This document shows positions 42,646-52,766 of a stretch of DNA of 64,000 nt, piece after piece. The first letter of the stretch is position 1; every line of letters starts with the position of its first letter. A program made the translations under genes and the position numbers. Source of the stretch: Candidatus Accumulibacter affinis (GTDB lineage: Bacteria > Pseudomonadota > Gammaproteobacteria > Burkholderiales > Rhodocyclaceae); the NCBI GenBank assembly GCA_016713625.1, contig JADJOT010000011.1:62001-126000 (forward strand), read 5' to 3'. The notes beneath the pieces are model-generated. The model was not told the origin of the DNA. It made no database searches and worked only from the letters and a program-made list of their open reading frames with translations.

Positions 42646-42776
42646 TATGCCAGAATGAAAGCTGTGAAACCGGGTGTCGAAAGATGCCTTTGTAGAGGCT
42701 TGAGCCGTGTGTGCTGAAAGGCGCAAGCACGGTTCTTAGGGGGCCGGGCGCGGGCAACCGTGTCCGGCTACCCGAC
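42646..42776 (+). ncRNA. 3' end of group II intron 1 with domain V
   Basis: Domain V hairpin GAGCCGTGTGTGCTGAAAG-GCGC-AAGCACGGTTCTTA lies at about 42702-42737. The intron then ends in CTACCCGACG next to TTAGGCG, so its 3' exon is the attC core GTTAGGC. This marks it as a group II intron inserted in an attC site. Confidence 0.7.
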
Positions 42777-42794
42777 GTTAGGCGTCATTCTGAA

Positions 42795-43214
42795 ATGAAT
42801 CCAGCACACGAACGCACCGCCGTTGCACGCGCGGAATTCTTTCTGGCCCTTGCTGAGCAATGCAGTCCGGAACAACGTACCGAGTTTGAAGCATTCTTAG
42901 AAGCAGCCATTGTCTTTGCCCGCGCAGCCTTGCATCGCTTGAAGAATGAGTTCGAGTCCCATCCTTCGTGGAACGTATGGTTTGCTCAACTCAAGGGAAA
43001 TCCTGCCGTCGAGTTCTTTCGCGAACATCGCGACTTTGTGCTGAAGGAAGCATCTCCCAAAGTTGGACAGATCATCTCTTTCAACCGCGTAGCGACTGCT
43101 GCACAGTTGTACTACTTCGAAAATCCATCAATTACTGCCACCACCACGGTTAGGGAACATTTGCGGCTCTACGTGCAAACACTACAAGACGCCGAAGCGT
43201 GTTTCCGAAAATGA
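42795..43214 (+). CDS. cassette-borne hypothetical protein
   Basis: 139 residues, MNPAHERTAVARAEFFLALA, all-helical; contains FEAFLEAAIVFARAALHRLKNEF and WFAQLKGNPAVEFFREHRDFVLKEASPKV, the pattern of a common cassette-borne helical family of unknown role. Complete, with attC site 6 directly after. Confidence 0.65.
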   Translation: MNPAHERTAVARAEFFLALAEQCSPEQRTEFEAFLEAAIVFARAALHRLKNEFESHPSWNVWFAQLKGNPAVEFFREHRDFVLKEASPKVGQIISFNRVATAAQLYYFENPSITATTTVREHLRLYVQTLQDAEACFRK

Positions 43215-43215
43215 C

Positions 43216-43287
43216 GCCCAAGTAATCGAACCACCGGATCAGCGGCCAGCTTAGCTGTCCGCCGTCCGGTGGCTTTCATCGTTAGCC
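43216..43287 (+). repeat. attC: integron attC site 6
   Basis: GCCCAAG ... GTTAGCC with inner arms GAACCACCGGA and TCCGGTGGCTTTC. A different inner sequence from sites 3-5, so probably of different origin. Confidence 0.8.
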
Positions 43288-43319
43288 AGCAATAAATTCC
43301 AGTTTACGGTCCGAAAAAA

Positions 43320-44000
43320 ATGAAAATACTCGCAGCTTTCGCTTTTACGTTCATTATTGGCGCGGCAACGGCCAATCCAATCATTTACGACAACGGATTG
43401 CCAACTCCAAGTCTCGGCGGCTGGGCAAGTGACCCAGGCTATTCTAGGCAACTCGGCGTAGATGTTGTGCTGAAACCTGGAGCCTCGGCAATTTTAAACG
43501 TTCGTTGGTGGGGTGGATATTGCTGTCATGGCCAATCGGCACCGGATGCCTTCACTTTGGAAGTGTTTAGCATGACTGGCGACACGCCTAGCGCTGCACC
43601 GCTGTCAAGCATCGCTCTGAATTCTGTGGGTCGAACGAGCACCGGTCAGTATCTGTCCGGCATCATCGAACAGTTCGAATACAACGTCACACTTGCGTCG
43701 GATTTGGTACTTCAAGAAAATGTTAAGTATCTTTTTTCGATATCAAATAACACTGCCTCCGATCTACAGAACTGGTTTTGGTCTATTCATTTGAACGATG
43801 GCGACACATGGGCCAGAGGTAACGCGTCCATACCGTGGTTTGTGCAGCACGACGAAATGGCGTTCCAATTATTTGGCCCCGAGAAAAAAGTGCCAGAACC
43901 AAATTCTTTTGCTTTGTCAGTAGCTGTACTTTTTGGTCTGCTGTTCGCTTCTAAGCGTCACAAGCGCACGGCGCACAGAAGCGCGGGGTCAGAGAATTAG
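43320..44000 (+). CDS. PEP-CTERM sorted secreted protein
   Basis: 226 residues: signal peptide MKILAAFAFTFIIGAATA, a beta-rich exported domain (WGGYCCHGQSAPDAFTLEVFS) and C-terminal VPEPNSFALSVAVLFGLLFASKRHKR, the PEP motif, helix and basic end recognised by exosortase. Likely an exopolysaccharide-associated surface protein. It follows an attC core, so it seems to be a cassette, an unusual cargo. Confidence 0.75.
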   Translation: MKILAAFAFTFIIGAATANPIIYDNGLPTPSLGGWASDPGYSRQLGVDVVLKPGASAILNVRWWGGYCCHGQSAPDAFTLEVFSMTGDTPSAAPLSSIALNSVGRTSTGQYLSGIIEQFEYNVTLASDLVLQENVKYLFSISNNTASDLQNWFWSIHLNDGDTWARGNASIPWFVQHDEMAFQLFGPEKKVPEPNSFALSVAVLFGLLFASKRHKRTAHRSAGSEN

Positions 44001-44026
44001 AAGAATAGGGGGTCACAAAGAAAAGG

Positions 44027-44081
44027 GGTAGAGTAGAGGACAGGTTTTCGCCTGCCCTCCCTCATCAAACCGTGCATGCAT
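44027..44081 (-). ncRNA. 3'-terminal scrap of a group II intron
   Basis: About 55 bp identical to the 3' end of the intron at 57484-57536 (lower strand GCATGCACGGTTTGATGAGG and onwards). The rest of the intron is gone. Confidence 0.65.
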
Positions 44082-44092
44082 CGGCGGGGTCA

Positions 44093-44129
44093 GGTCTTTC
44101 TTTTTTCTCAAGGAAAAAGAAAAGACCCC
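44093..44129. repeat. hairpin GGTCTTTC...AAAAGACC
   Basis: GGTCTTTCTTTTTTC and its near-complement face each other across TCAAGG. The start GGGGTCAGGTCTTT matches the ends of the MITE at 29279, so this may be a collapsed copy. It might also act as a terminator. Confidence 0.45.
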
Positions 44130-44137
44130 AAATTTGT

Positions 44138-44260
44138 TCATGTGAAGAAAAAGACGCGGTAACTGAGCACCTGCGTCGCCAGAAAGATCCGCTCGGTCTC
44201 CTCGACCGTGACGATGTCCGGCAAGCGCTGTGAGCGCGGCGGCTTGATCAGACCGTAATG
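44138..44260 (-). pseudogene. tyrosine recombinase fragment
   Basis: HYGLIKPPRSQRLPDIVTV then EETERIFLATQVLSYRVFFFT corresponds to the linker and start of the catalytic domain of integrases often found with IS91-like genes. Stops before the catalytic Arg. Confidence 0.55.
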
Positions 44261-44349
44261 AAAAATAGGGACCAGGGTCGATTTCCCGAAAAGTCGAATC
44301 TGGCGAGACGGCGAAGGCGGAACAACAGACTACGGTTTTTGAGGTATAA

Positions 44350-44535
44350 GTGGAGAATTCATTGCCATCGGTCTACGTTGAAACCTCCATCGTGAGTTAT
44401 CTTTCTGCACGAGAGAGTAGTTCCTTGCTTGGCGCAGCTCATCAACTGGTCACCCGGAGGTGGTGGGATCATCGCAACCTTTACCGTTGTTTTGTGTCTG
44501 ATGTAGTTATCGGAGAATGCAGGGCAGGTAATAAT
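44350..44535 (+). pseudogene. PIN-domain toxin fragment
   Basis: SLPSVYVETSIVSYLSARES and FVSDVVIGECRAGN are the first ~60 residues of a VapC-like PIN protein; the remaining acidic residues are missing. A complete relative follows at 44576. Confidence 0.65.
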
Positions 44536-44575
44536 AGGGGACAGACCACGGTTTATCTGAACCAAGGCAGAAATC

Positions 44576-45046
44576 ATGAAGCGCAAAATCTATGTCGAAA
44601 CCTCCGTTATCAGTTACCTAACAACCAAGGCGATAAACCCCACTGCTGTTTATCGGCAACAGCAAGCGCAACTGCTTTGGCAATCAAGGCATTTTTCTCC
44701 CGTAATTTCAGAGGTTGTCGTGGATGAAATCTGTCGAGGTGACGCAGATCGGTCGCGTCAGCGATTGGAAGTGGTCGCGGGTGTCATGATTCTGCCAACG
44801 ACAGAAGAAGCAATCTACTTGGCACAACTGCTGATTGACCGAAAGGCTTTCCCCACCAAAGCATTCTCGGATGCTTTGCATATTGCTATTACCACCGTTC
44901 ACCGTGTCCCCGCTATTGCCAGTTATAACTTCAGGCATATTGCTGGGGCTTTTTCCCGTAGATTGATTGAGCACACATTACAGCAATTGGGCTACGCGTC
45001 CCCCGTGATCGCCAGCCCGGAAGACATTGTAGGAGGTTTGCCATGA
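44576..45046 (+). CDS. PIN-domain protein (VapC-like toxin)
   Basis: 156 residues. Acidic residues of the PIN nuclease are in KRKIYVETSVISYL (E), VISEVVVDEICRGD and KAFSDALHIAI (D). PIN toxins are Mg-dependent RNases. A 4-bp ATGA overlap joins it to a small downstream gene, as in toxin-antitoxin pairs. The cassette ends with an attC site. Confidence 0.75.
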   Translation: MKRKIYVETSVISYLTTKAINPTAVYRQQQAQLLWQSRHFSPVISEVVVDEICRGDADRSRQRLEVVAGVMILPTTEEAIYLAQLLIDRKAFPTKAFSDALHIAITTVHRVPAIASYNFRHIAGAFSRRLIEHTLQQLGYASPVIASPEDIVGGLP

Positions 45047-45240
45047 AGGATTTTCACCCAGCCACCACCGACGACGAAGTATTGCAGGAAGTATGGCGGA
45101 TTAAGGATGAGACAGCCAAACGCTTTCGCTCCGTTGCGGACTATGTGCAGTCGCTCCATCGACTGTCGCCTGCCTCGCCTGTTATGCCTAACAGTACGCT
45201 CCAGGGGACGCGCCGCAAGCGTCGCGCCTCTGAGCTTTGA
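45043..45240 (+). CDS. probable antitoxin of the PIN toxin, running into attC
   Basis: 65 residues, MKDFHPATTDDEVLQEVWRI, KDETAKRFRSVADYVQSLH. Short helical proteins of this kind pair with PIN toxins. The last ~20 residues (SPVMPNSTLQGTRRKRRASEL) are encoded by the attC itself, so the stop lies inside the site. Confidence 0.6.
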   Translation: MKDFHPATTDDEVLQEVWRIKDETAKRFRSVADYVQSLHRLSPASPVMPNSTLQGTRRKRRASEL

Positions 45241-45243
45241 CGT
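45186..45243 (+). repeat. attC: integron attC site 7, split by group II intron 2
   Basis: GCCTAAC at the start, inner arms like site 1 (CGCTCC, GGACGCG...GCGTCGC, CTCTGAGCTTTGACGT). The 3' core is missing but TAGGTTTC lies at 53988. Joining ...GACGT to TAGGTTT gives GTTAGGT, a perfect attC end. Confidence 0.8.
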
Positions 45244-45648
45244 GTGCGCCGGGCATGGCGCGTTACTTCTTAGGTGAAAGTCATATGGCCAGGTTTTCGC
45301 AGAGCCGAAGGCAAGGAGAAGGGCAAGGGCGTCGCCGCGAGGCGGGGTCTGGAGGAAGCCCAATCCAAAGCTGCGGGGCGATGAACAAAACCGGATATCA
45401 GGCGTGATGCATCTGGGGCGAGCGGGCACGTGACCGCGAAGCCCTCCATCTGCGGTTGGGGTGCATTTTGTAAATCCGGCGTCTATGCAGCGAAGGTAAC
45501 GAGTCTTACCCCGGGAGATCTCCCCGGTGCCTCAGAGGACCGAGGCTGGGCGTTGGGTGACTGGCGCTGAATACCGTAGAGAAGTCAGCCGAGGGCATAG
45601 TAGGTGGCGCTTCCCACCGAAGGCCCGAACGATGAAAGGCGAAGGACC

Positions 45649-46187
45649 ATGACGAAGAGAGACGGGATCGCATCTGACCCCTTGCTTACGCAAGCTGCGG
45701 CTACACCGCAGGATGAACTCGTCGCTGGTTTGTCAGGGACCCCCGAGCCGATTCCTCCCCAGGCGTTGCTGGCCCAAGTGCTGGATCGGGCCAATTTGCG
45801 ACGCGTCCTGAAGCAAGTGCGCCAGAACAAAGGCGCGCCGGGTCTCGACGGCATGACCGTCGAAGCACTACCGGATTACCTCCGGCACCACTGGCCGGAA
45901 ATCCGCGAGCAACTGGAAGTGGGCTGCTACTGCCCGCAACCGGTCAAGCGCGTGGAAATCGAGAAGGCGGACGGGAAAAAGCGCCCCTTGGGCATCCCGA
46001 CGGTGTTGGACCGCTTCATCCAGCAAGCCATCGCGCAAGTTGTCTCGGCGCAATGGGAACCCCACTTCAACACCCACAGCTACGGATTCCGCCCCAAGCG
46101 CTCGGCCCACCAAGCCGTCCGCGCCGTCCAGGCCAACATCCAAGCAGGCTTCAACTGGGTGGTGGATATGGACCTGCAAGCCTTCTT
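45649..46187 (+). pseudogene. group II intron 2 reverse transcriptase, N-terminal part
   Basis: MTKRDGIASDPLLTQAAATP, VLKQVRQNKGAPGLDGMTVEAL, KADGKKRPLGIPTVLDRFIQQAI, HSYGFRPKRSAHQAVRA and VVDMDLQAFL. The sequence is cut at the FFD polymerase motif by the element at 46188. The second half resumes at 53092 as FDRVNHDRL. Confidence 0.85.
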
Positions 46188-48713
46188 GGATGCGGCTTCA
46201 TAATGCCCCCTGGTTCATGAGGTATGGGAAAAGAGGTCGGGTTTATCATCTATCACCCGGATTCGTAAAACCTTTTCTGCGTCCCTGGCAGACATGAACG
46301 GCTTCGAGTTCGCCACGCTTGACACGCTGCAAGACGGTCTGGCGTGACACCCCGAGCCGCTTAGTGGCCTCTTGCATCACGACATAGCCTTCGGGTGCGT
46401 CCTCGACAAATTGACGGGCAAGGTCATCGGACATACGAATTTGCCAGGGCGCACCGGGCGTGACCTGCTCGCCGACGACAAATCCGTCGTTGACCCAGCG
46501 ATGAAGCGTCGAGGGTGCCATGTTCAGGACAACAGCGGCCTGTTTGATGCTCATAAGCTCACCCACGGGCTGCTCTGCGGGGGGCTCGTAGCGAGGAATG
46601 TTCCAATGCCGGCGGGTATTGCCCACCAGGTTGGCCGTAAAGGGCAAGCCCCGTGCCGTCGTTCGGCCTTGCCGATTGAGAATGCCGGCGATGACCTCGT
46701 CCGGGTGGCGAGCTGCCAAACGGCGCAGGAGTGCCAAGGTTTCTTCATCGGTGCGAACGGTGGCCGGGCGAGAGCGCGGCAAATGGACATCCAGTTCGGT
46801 CAGTTGGCCACCACGCCAGCGCAGAGTCAGATGAGCCCGGTAGTCGTCGCGGAAAACGGCGATGATGACTTCTTCTACCAGGCTGCGCAGGAGTTCCTTC
46901 TGGTCGCGGGGCGTAGTCGTGGGGGGGCGAACCAGACGCGCTTGAGATCCTGGCCGAGCGCCAACAGCGCCTGCTGCTCGCCAGCGGTCAATGCGGCTGG
47001 GCGTTGCTGTTGACGACGGGTCAGTTCGGCCCGCGCCTGATCGACTTCTCGTAAGCGCTGCTCCCACTCGCTTTCGAGTCCGCGCGCTACTAGGCGGTTT
47101 TCTGGCTCGACTGCACGGTATCGCCGTTCGGCTTTCTCGGCCTCATAGCGGGCGCGCTCGACGGCCAGTTGCCACTGCGCCAGTGCCGCATCCCGATCGG
47201 CTTCGTACTGCTGCGCAGCGAGCAAGGCCGCTTGCACCCCGGCGGGCTCCAGGACTTCCAGAAAAGCCTCGCTGACCGCTTCATCGATCTGCACGCCACC
47301 GACGCTGAGGCAGTACACGCCGCGTCCGCCGACGATGTCCTTACCGGCACAGTGGTAGCCTGGCGTGACGTTGCGGCCGCGATAGTGGGTGCGCAGATGA
47401 CGGCCGCAGTGTCCGCAGATCGCGAGGCCTTGCAGCAAGGCCGTCCCTTCCCGCAGAGCGCCACCCGCCTGGTGGGGCTGGGGTCGGGTATTGCCGTCAA
47501 GACGGGCCTGATTGGCCTCGTAAGTGACCCAATCGAGATACCCCGGGTGGTGCTCGGGGATCAGAACCGCCCAATCCGCTTGCGGCAGTTGGCGGATGCG
47601 CTTCCTGATCTGCCCCTGCTCATCCACATACCGCTCATTCCGGGTTTTTCCATAGCAGTAGGCGCCCGCGTACACGGGATTCGTGAGGATGTGGTGGATG
47701 GCCGTATAAGTCGGCGGTGTCCAGCGTATCTCGTCGGTCTGGTTGAAGCGCAGCGGGAAATTCAGGCCCTCGGTGTGAAACCAGAGCCAGACCCGGCGTG
47801 CCGAACCCAGTTCGGCAAACTGCTCGAACACCGAGCGGATCGCGGCGACCACCGCCGCATCGGGATCAAAGCGTATCTCCCCTTCCTCTTCGCCCCAGAC
47901 GAAGCCGATCGGTACGCCACGACGCAGTTCGCCGCGGGCGGCCTTGTTGCGGATGCCACCGTCGAGCCGTGCGCGCAGGATATGAAGTTCGGCTTCGCTC
48001 ATGGTGCCTTTGAGCCCCAGTACGAGACGATCGTTGAATAGTCCAGGATGATAAAGCCCATCGGCATCGCCGATCAAGGTATCGGTCATGCCACACAGGT
48101 CGAGCAGGCGATACCAGTCGGCATTATTGCGCGCCAGACGGGAGACTTCCAGACCCAGAACCATCCCGACATGACCCAGGCGACTTCGGTGGTCAATTGG
48201 ACAAAGCCGGAACGCTGTGCCGCACTGGCGCCGGAAAGGCCAAGATCCTGGTCGATGACGATGACCTGGTCGCGTGCCCAGCCGAGCGCCACGGCGCGGT
48301 CGGCAAGTGCGTACTGACGGGCGGTGGATTCGCGGTTGTGCTCAACCTGAGCGGCAGATGATTGACGAATATAGACGACGGCGGCCCGCTGCAAATGGGT
48401 CTTACTGTGAGCGGCGGCGTGAATTCCCGTTGAATTGGGCGGTTTGAAATTCGTGATCGTAGAGAAGCGCAAAGCAGGGTTCCACGGCTTTTAGAGGCGC
48501 GAACTTGGGCTTTGATGATGACGATTTTGGTCTGGCGGGGCTGAGTAGGACGGTCGCGACTTGCGTACTCCATAGCGCCGAGACCGCATTGAAGGATGGT
48601 GCGCTTTGAAGTCGTAGCCAAGTGCGGACAGGAGACGCCCGGTACTTTTTCGGACTGCGATAGAAGATGCCCGTTTTCAGTCTCTCGGTTGCTTACCCGG
48701 AAGATGTGGGCCG

Positions 48714-49260
48714 GGTTTCGTGACAGTCACCAAGGGGTCCGTCATCCGCTGATCCAGGTTTCGTGACGGTCACGACGATCTGGGCAGGTGCCGCTCATGC
48801 CGTGGGAGCGACGAGGTGCGCTCTGGTCGAATTGGGCGGCCGGAAATTCGTGATCGTAGTGGATGCTGCGGGAGACTGCGCGAAGCCGGTGCGCGGTCAG
48901 TCCTGGTGAGGCCAGGCAGTCTGGTTTTCGATCACATCGCCGGATGGCGTGACGGTCACGAATCCATACCGCTGGCCGAAAGCCAGCCATGCCCGCCGTG
49001 CCTAATGGCGAGCGGGTTCGGAGTCCTCCACCCTTCCGAGAAGATCCAGGAGCGCCCGCAGTGGCGCGTCCGCCTCATGGCCGATGGCTTCTATGGCCTT
49101 CCTCCTGTCGCGCATCCGTTGCGCACGTTTGCGCTCGCTGCTGGTCATCGGGCGCTTCCCTGGAGAGGCCGGCCAGGTTTCGTGACGGTCACCAGGGGTC
49201 GGTCATCCGCTGATTCCGGTTTTGTGACGGTCACGACAATCTGGGCAGGCGCCGCTCATG
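48714..49260. repeat. duplicated ~90-bp block with GTGACGGTCAC palindromes
   Basis: Blocks at about 48714-48802 and 49169-49260 are ~90% alike and each hold two GTGAC-N-GTCAC palindromes; another lies near 48947. IS21 ends often carry multiple transposase-binding repeats, which these may be. A second short repeat, GAATTGGGCGG...AAATTCGTGATCGTAG, occurs at about 48433 and 48829. Confidence 0.6.
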
Positions 49261-50026
49261 CCTCGATCTGCTCTTTCATGCGATAGCTCTTGCCCTCGAT
49301 GAGGACGGTTTCGGCATGGTGGAGGAGCCGATCCAGGAGCGCCGAGGTCAGGGTGCTGTCGTGATTGAAGATCTCCGGCCAGTGCTTGTAGGCGCGGTTG
49401 GTCGTGATGATCAGGGCGCCGTGCTCATAGCGTTCGCTGATGATCTGAAAGAGGAGGTCGGCACCATGCTTGTCGATCGGAAGATAGCCCAGTTCGTCGA
49501 CGACCAGGAGTTTCGGCTGCAGATACTTGCGTAGTTCGCGCTTGAGGTTGCCCTGCGCCTGGGCGGCGGAGAGCGTGTTGATGATATCCACGGCGGTGGT
49601 GAACAGCACCGGGTAGCCGCGCAGACAGGCGGTGTGTGCCAGCGCGATACCGAGGTGGCTTTTCCCCAGGCCGACATTGGCAATGAAGATGACGTTGCCC
49701 TTGTCCTCAATGAAGCGCAGCCGAAAGAGATTCTGAATCTGGGGTCGGTTGATTTTGCTCGGCCAGTTCCACTCGAACTGATCGAGGGTCTTGAGCACCG
49801 GAAAGCGGGCGAGCGCTACCCGTCGCTGGATGCTGCGGTCTTCGCGGGCATGCGCTTCGCCTTCGATCAGCCGCGCCAGATAGTCGACATGCGACCACTG
49901 CTCGGCTCCCGCTTCCTGGGCCAGGGGTTCGAAGCGTTCGAGCAGATAAGGCAATTTGAGGAGCCCCAACTGCGCGCGTAGCGCATCGGTGCCTGATCTG
50001 CACAGGGGAAGCCATCCGTCGGTCAA
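49256..50026 (-). CDS. istB: IstB-like AAA+ helper ATPase
   Basis: 256 residues. Walker A reads ANVGLGKSHLGIALAH, Walker B LLVVDELGYLPIDKHGADLL, then sensor region GALIITTNRAYKHWPEIF. IstB regulates IstA and target choice. The first Walker Gly is Ala (usual GxxGxGK). Start uncertain; the N-terminal ALRAQLGLLKLPYLLERFE fits the family. Confidence 0.85.
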   Translation of the reverse strand: MTDGWLPLCRSGTDALRAQLGLLKLPYLLERFEPLAQEAGAEQWSHVDYLARLIEGEAHAREDRSIQRRVALARFPVLKTLDQFEWNWPSKINRPQIQNLFRLRFIEDKGNVIFIANVGLGKSHLGIALAHTACLRGYPVLFTTAVDIINTLSAAQAQGNLKRELRKYLQPKLLVVDELGYLPIDKHGADLLFQIISERYEHGALIITTNRAYKHWPEIFNHDSTLTSALLDRLLHHAETVLIEGKSYRMKEQIEA

Positions 50027-51492
50027 TGCTCATCGCCATGCCTTTCGTAGGGGGAGAGATCGGGGCGGAGATCTCGATGTCCAGGAGGTCCTGGCGGCGG
50101 GTCAGATACAGCGCTCCGTGCGCCGGGGCCTCGCGGGCCCGCATCGCCAGGATGTTGGCGATGTACTCGCAACTGTAGGCGGCGAATTCAATACCGTCCT
50201 GAATCGCTCGATCGAGGGCCTCGACGCCGTAGATTTCGCCGAGCGCGACGATCTTGCGAAGATGATGACGCGGATTCATGCGGCGTTGCTCGATGCCTTC
50301 GAGATAGGCCTGGGCGTGCCGCGACAGACTCAGGAACTGCACCAGCAAGCGCTGCTCACTGGCCTTGCGCCGCTGGGCGAGCAGTTCCTTCGGATGATCA
50401 GGGTCCTCGATATCCTGGCGCCGATCGTAGCTGCGGACATGGCGAGCGACGAGCTTGTCCTGGTGGTATATGCACACCCGATCCGGGTAAGCCTTCAGCG
50501 TCACGCGCTGACTCGCCAACTCGGCCGGCACCGAATAGTGGTTGGTGTCGAGCGCGACACGGAACTGCTTTGAGACGCGCTGGCTCTGGATGCGACCGAT
50601 GTCATAGGGCATGGGATTGAGGGGGTGCAACAGCGCCTGCTCTTCCTTGAAGCGATCCACGGGTCGCTGGTGCGTTTCCCCGTGGATACGCACGTTTGCA
50701 ATGGTCTCCAGCCACAGCGCGGCGGCCGGATTCACCGCGCTGAAGTCGAGGAAATCCAGACCGTTCAGGAAATTTTTCTTGATATAGCCCACGCCATTTT
50801 CGACGCGCCCTTTTTCGTTCCCCTTGGCCACGTTGCACGCCGAGATCCCGAACCCCCAATGCCGAGCGAAATCGACATAGCGGGGATTGAACGTCGGCGC
50901 TTCACCGACGACGCGGCGAAGTACCGCCGACTTCAGATTGTCGATCATCAAGCGACCCGGACACCCCTGGAAGGCCGCGAACGCGTGGTCGTGGGCCGCG
51001 AGAAAGTGCTCCATGGTCTGCGAGACGGTGAATTCGACGTACATCAGACGGCTATGGCACAGCACCATGACGAAGAAGGACAGGCGTCGGCGCGTCGAAC
51101 CGACGCTGATCGTTCCGTATTCCCCCAGTCCAGTTGGGCACATTCTCCGGGAGCAAAGGAGAGCTTGAGGAAAGCCTGCCGGCGCACCGGCCGGACCTTG
51201 CGCACATAGCTCTTGACGATCGTGTAGCCGCCGGCGAAGCCGTCCTCGCGCAGCCGCTGGTAGATCTGCTGCGCGCACTGTAGGGATGAGTTTCCAGCAG
51301 GCGAACGATCTGGTCCTTGAACGGATCGAGCTGACTGCTGCGCGGTGCGGGCTGCCGGGGATGGAACTGCGCGCAGCCCACCCACTTCGCCACCGTCTCG
51401 GCATGCAGATCGAGGGCGCGAGCGGTCTGGGCGATAGTCAGCTGCTGCCGATCGTGGCAATCCTTGATCTTGCAGTACATCTCGTAATCGAT
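50027..51492 (-). pseudogene. istA: IstA transposase, frameshifted
   Basis: MIDYEMYCKIKDCHDRQQLT with helix-turn-helix (IAQTARALDLHAETVAKWV). After shifts near 51290 and 51120 come SFAPGECAQLDWG, the DDE core (RRLSFFVMVLCHSRLMYVEF; CPGRLMIDNLKSAVL; GNEKGRVENGVGYIKKNF) and NHYSVPAELA. The frame stays open to 49707 inside istB, so the stop is probably also shifted. The wHTH gene stop overlaps its start (ATGA). Confidence 0.8.
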
Positions 51493-51882
51493 CATGGCGT
51501 GCGTCCCAGGACGGCACGCAGCGCGCCGATGCGCAAAGTAATCTCGTCTGCCGCGAGGACGCGCGCTTCGACCGGCCGGGGGCATCCAGCGCCAGGACCT
51601 GGTAGAGCGGGCGTTGAAAGGCGATCAGTCCCGCCTGGACGAGATCGTCGCGGGCCTGATTCAGATGGGCAGAGGCCAATGACAGGGCGCGACCGACTGC
51701 GGCATCCGAGTAGTAGCTCAACCCCTGGACGTCGGCAACGGTCACCAGAAACAGATAGAGCGCCGCCGCCGGGGGTTACAGCGATCGAGGTAGCGCTCGC
51801 GCACCAGGCGGTGGTCGACCCAACTGAACTGGGGCGGTATCTGCCTGATCCGTTCCGGACAAAGCACTCGTTTGATCGTCAT
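51489..51882 (-). pseudogene. winged-helix accessory gene of the IS21-family element
   Basis: Frame-corrected MTIKRVLCPERIRQIPPQFS, SWVDHRLVRERYLDRC, ALYLFLVTVADVQGLSYYSD, LNQARDDLVQAGLIAFQRPLYQVLALD and a C-terminal PVEARVLAADEITLRIGAL. It resembles replication or transcription wHTH proteins seen next to some IS21 transposases. Two homopolymer shifts (about 51772 and 51580). Ends in an ATGA overlap with istA. Confidence 0.6.
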
Positions 51883-52372
51883 CACCCATCCTTCCAGCCA
51901 AGATATCGTGCCCCAGTTTTACCAGTCGCTGGGTGTTCCTGGCGATGTCATCCTGTAACGCACTGCCGGTAAATTGGGCAATAAAACCAATCAAAACAGC
52001 GGGTTGATCGCGCCAGACATCTTGTAACGCACTTTTCGGCGGTTCTTGAGATTCCTCAACGATTTCAAGTGCTTGAGAGGGGCAGACATCTTGTAACGCA
52101 AGCACCACCTGCGCTTCCACCTCGATTTCCCGTCGCGGTCGTCGCCAGTACCCCGGGTGCGCCGCCCGCCACGCCTGTACCCGCGCAACATTCTCCGGTC
52201 CGCGGAAGTAGTCCTGGTTCTCCGATTTGGCCAGCCAGGTGCGCCGGCTCGCCGTCTGGCTGGCCTTTCGACAAGGCGCTTCGGAACAGTATTTCTGGTG
52301 CGCTGCGTTGCGCGCATCGGCCTGGAAGACTTCTCCGCAAAACAGACAGTTGTGTGCCTTCTGGTGTGCCAT
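51883..52372 (-). CDS. zinc-finger accessory gene of the IS21-family element
   Basis: About 163 residues: MAHQKAHNCLFCGEVFQADARNAAHQKYCSEAPCRKAS contains CxxC and a C...C pair, followed by RRTWLAKSENQDYFRGPENVARVQAWRAAHPGYWRR and a Gln/Glu-rich region with three ALQD(V/D) repeats. The frame remains open to 51776, overlapping the next gene; the true stop is probably near 51885. Function unknown. Confidence 0.6.
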
Positions 52373-52614
52373 GGCTCACCCTCCTTGCACCGAATCATGC
52401 AATGCCTGCAGGCGCCGCCAGGCGCCATACGAGCACTATCGGAACGACAGGAAAGCGAACAAGGAAGAAAACGGAAGGGCGCGGAAGAAGACTCAGAAAA
52501 CCATTGAAATGAAACCCGCTGAAGAAAATCGAGGAAGAAGAAACACGACTTTCAAACCGCCAGGTTTATGGGACTTTCAGAACGCCGCTGACAGTCTTAC
52601 CGATTTTGCTGTCG

Positions 52615-52766
52615 TCACTCATGGCTGGGTTCCTCCTTTCCCGTTTCGGTCTTGGCGATCAGTTGCGCCAGCTTGTCGACAATGGCGGCGCGATGCCCTC
52701 GTCGAGGTCCTCCCAGACCTTTGGGTCGCGCGGTGGGTTCTCCAGGAACGGCAGGCTCAGTTGCAT
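52615..52766 (-). pseudogene. small gene upstream of the serine recombinase, copy 1 (one base missing)
   Basis: MQLSLPFLENPPRDPKVWEDLDEG..., as in copy 2, but GAGGGC here against GAGGGGC there, so the frame breaks in the middle. The span is 152 nt against 153 nt. Confidence 0.7.

Larger units (their letters stand above)
48406..52593 (-). mobile_element. IS21-family element with accessory genes (4188 bp)
   Basis: Ends TGTGAGCGGCGGCGTGAA and, reversed, TGTCAGCGGCGTTCTGAA form terminal repeats starting TGT. The 7-bp duplication GTCTTAC is at 48399-48405 and 52594-52600; deleting the element restores the recombinase sequence found in copy 2. Order (leftward): Zn-finger gene, winged-helix gene, istA, istB, then ~850 bp non-coding (48406-49255). 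Confidence 0.85.
46215..52622 (-). pseudogene. large serine recombinase, copy 1 (interrupted by IS21, frameshifted)
   Basis: Same protein as copy 2 (see 58857). The first 9 codons (MSDDSKIGK) lie at 52622-52594 beyond the IS21-family element. The remainder, starting THLQRAAVVYIRQSSAAQ, lies at 48405-46215. Apparent shifts occur near 48165, 46900 and 46270 (GGTTTTACG here, GGTTTACG in copy 2), mostly in homopolymers. Not functional with the insertion. Confidence 0.85.

Noticed and set aside
44350..44727. 125-residue rightward protein
   Set aside because: Only the first ~60 residues are PIN-like; the rest is the start of the next PIN gene read in another frame.
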